In this document: piece after piece, positions 5,998 through 6,522 of the stretch | Numbering within the stretch: the first letter of the stretch is position 1 | Layout of the letters: every line of letters starts with the position of its first letter | Assembly (NCBI GenBank): GCA_031261865.1 | Contig: JAISIV010000001.1 | Span: forward strand, 1-6,522 | From: Lactobacillaceae bacterium | Lineage (GTDB): Bacteria > Bacillota > Bacilli > Lactobacillales > Lactobacillaceae | Reading direction: 5' to 3' | DNA: 6,522 nt | Position numbers and translations under genes: made by a program | Notes under the pieces: generated by a model | What the model was told of the DNA's origin: nothing | The model's database searches: none | What the model saw: the letters and a program-made list of their open reading frames with translations, nothing else

Positions 5998-6522
5998 TTG
6001 AATTTAATTGATGACAATTTAATCGATGAATATGCACGATATCTTAAAGTTTTTCGGCAATATTCACAAAATACTATTGACGCTTATATCTCGGATATCA
6101 ACGAATTTGTGTTGTACTTTGAAACCAATGGTGGTCTGGAAAGTTTCTCCAACCTAAATAAAGGGGAAGTCAGGATGTATTTGAACAACTTATATGAACG
6201 ACGATTAAGTAAAAAAACGATCGCCCGAAAAATAAGTAGTCTCAGGAATTTCTATAAGTTTTACGCTTCTAAAACTGATTTAGAAACAAATCCTTTTGAA
6301 ACAATTGAGTTTAAACAGGGGACTAAAAAACTACCTGACTTCTTATATCAAAGTGAAATTGAGGAATTGTTTGACTTTTTGGAACAAAGCGATGATCCTT
6401 GGGAGAAAAGAGATTTAACTATTTTCGAGTTTCTCTACGGCAGCGGACTTCGAGTAAGCGAGCTAGCAGATTTAACTCTTAACCAAATCGATAAATCACA
6501 AAATTTACTGAATATCACAGGT
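5998..6522 (+). CDS. xerC: Tyrosine recombinase XerC (3' end cut by window edge)
   Basis: XerC acts with a partner recombinase at the dif site to resolve chromosome dimers. The 175 visible residues cover the N-terminal SAM-like core-binding domain (YLKVFRQYSQNTIDAYISDI at 15-34, LSKKTIARKISSLRNFYKFY at 70-89, NPFETI at 98-103) and the start of the catalytic domain, LPDFLYQSEIEELFDFL (112-128), with catalytic R152 in YGSGLRVSEL. The remaining catalytic residues (Lys, HxxR, His, Tyr) lie past the edge. TTG 5998 is the inferred start: the frame is open from 5959, there is no ATG or GTG before the domain, and TTG gives an N-terminus of the same length as Bacillus XerC; the first in-frame ATG would be residue 60. 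Likeness is to chromosomal XerC rather than phage integrases. hslVU would be expected downstream. Confidence 0.9.
   Translation, partial: MNLIDDNLIDEYARYLKVFRQYSQNTIDAYISDINEFVLYFETNGGLESFSNLNKGEVRMYLNNLYERRLSKKTIARKISSLRNFYKFYASKTDLETNPFETIEFKQGTKKLPDFLYQSEIEELFDFLEQSDDPWEKRDLTIFEFLYGSGLRVSELADLTLNQIDKSQNLLNITG
6001..6030 (+). repeat. 15-bp tandem duplication at the xerC N-terminus
   Basis: AATTTAATTGATGAC (6001-6015) is followed at once by AATTTAATCGATGAA (6016-6030), identical at 13 of 15 bases. It is in frame and encodes NLIDD then NLIDE, residues 2-11, directly after the TTG start. Confidence 0.85.

Noticed and set aside
6026..6160. ATG 6026 as the start of a separate gene or of xerC
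   Set aside because: Its frame differs from the recombinase frame, yields about 43 unrecognisable residues and then stops.
5998..6522. The recombinase as a phage or transposon integrase marking a mobile element
   Set aside because: The protein resembles chromosomal XerC/CodV along its N-terminal half and follows topA as expected; no attachment repeats, excisionase or phage genes are visible.

Overview
The window is AT-rich chromosomal DNA from a low-GC Gram-positive bacterium, most likely a member of Lactobacillaceae. This rests on protein likeness (YozE, RbgA, DprA, TopA and XerC all resemble the Bacillus/Lactobacillus versions) and on the gene order rbgA-rnhB-dprA-topA followed by xerC, which is a Firmicutes housekeeping block. 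The genus cannot be resolved from the sequence alone. No mobile element, CRISPR array, tRNA or rRNA gene was found. The window is essentially fully coding.

Layout, left to right. A DegV-family fatty-acid-binding protein, cut by the left edge, ends in a clean intrinsic terminator. A tight same-strand run follows: yozE (short UPF0346 protein), rbgA (50S assembly GTPase, ATGA overlap with yozE), rnhB (RNase HII, 11-nt overlap with rbgA), dprA (37-nt gap) and topA (4-nt gap). topA ends in a hairpin that also works on the other strand for a convergent gene of unknown function, a 168-residue helical protein with a C-terminal membrane segment. A 78-nt divergent spacer follows, then the start of xerC, which runs off the right edge and begins with TTG.

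The run groups ribosome maturation (RbgA), removal of ribonucleotides and RNA from DNA (RNase HII), single-strand DNA handling during transformation (DprA), supercoil control (topoisomerase I) and chromosome dimer resolution (XerC). These are nucleic-acid housekeeping functions kept together by ancestry rather than one pathway.

No new defence or mobile system is visible. The unusual points are in gene starts and gene order: (1) a terminator-shaped hairpin sits inside the first codons of rnhB, just after the rbgA stop; (2) the dprA start codon lies in the 4-nt loop of a perfect hairpin; (3) topA has overlapping ATG and GTG starts in different frames, and the ATG frame meets an A AAA AAC slippery heptamer next to a stop, where a -1 slip lands in the topA frame; (4) trmFO, normally between topA and xerC, is absent and an inverted membrane-protein gene occupies its place; (5) several genes lack a Shine-Dalgarno sequence, two with -10-like boxes spaced for leaderless mRNAs; (6) a 15-bp tandem duplication follows the xerC start.
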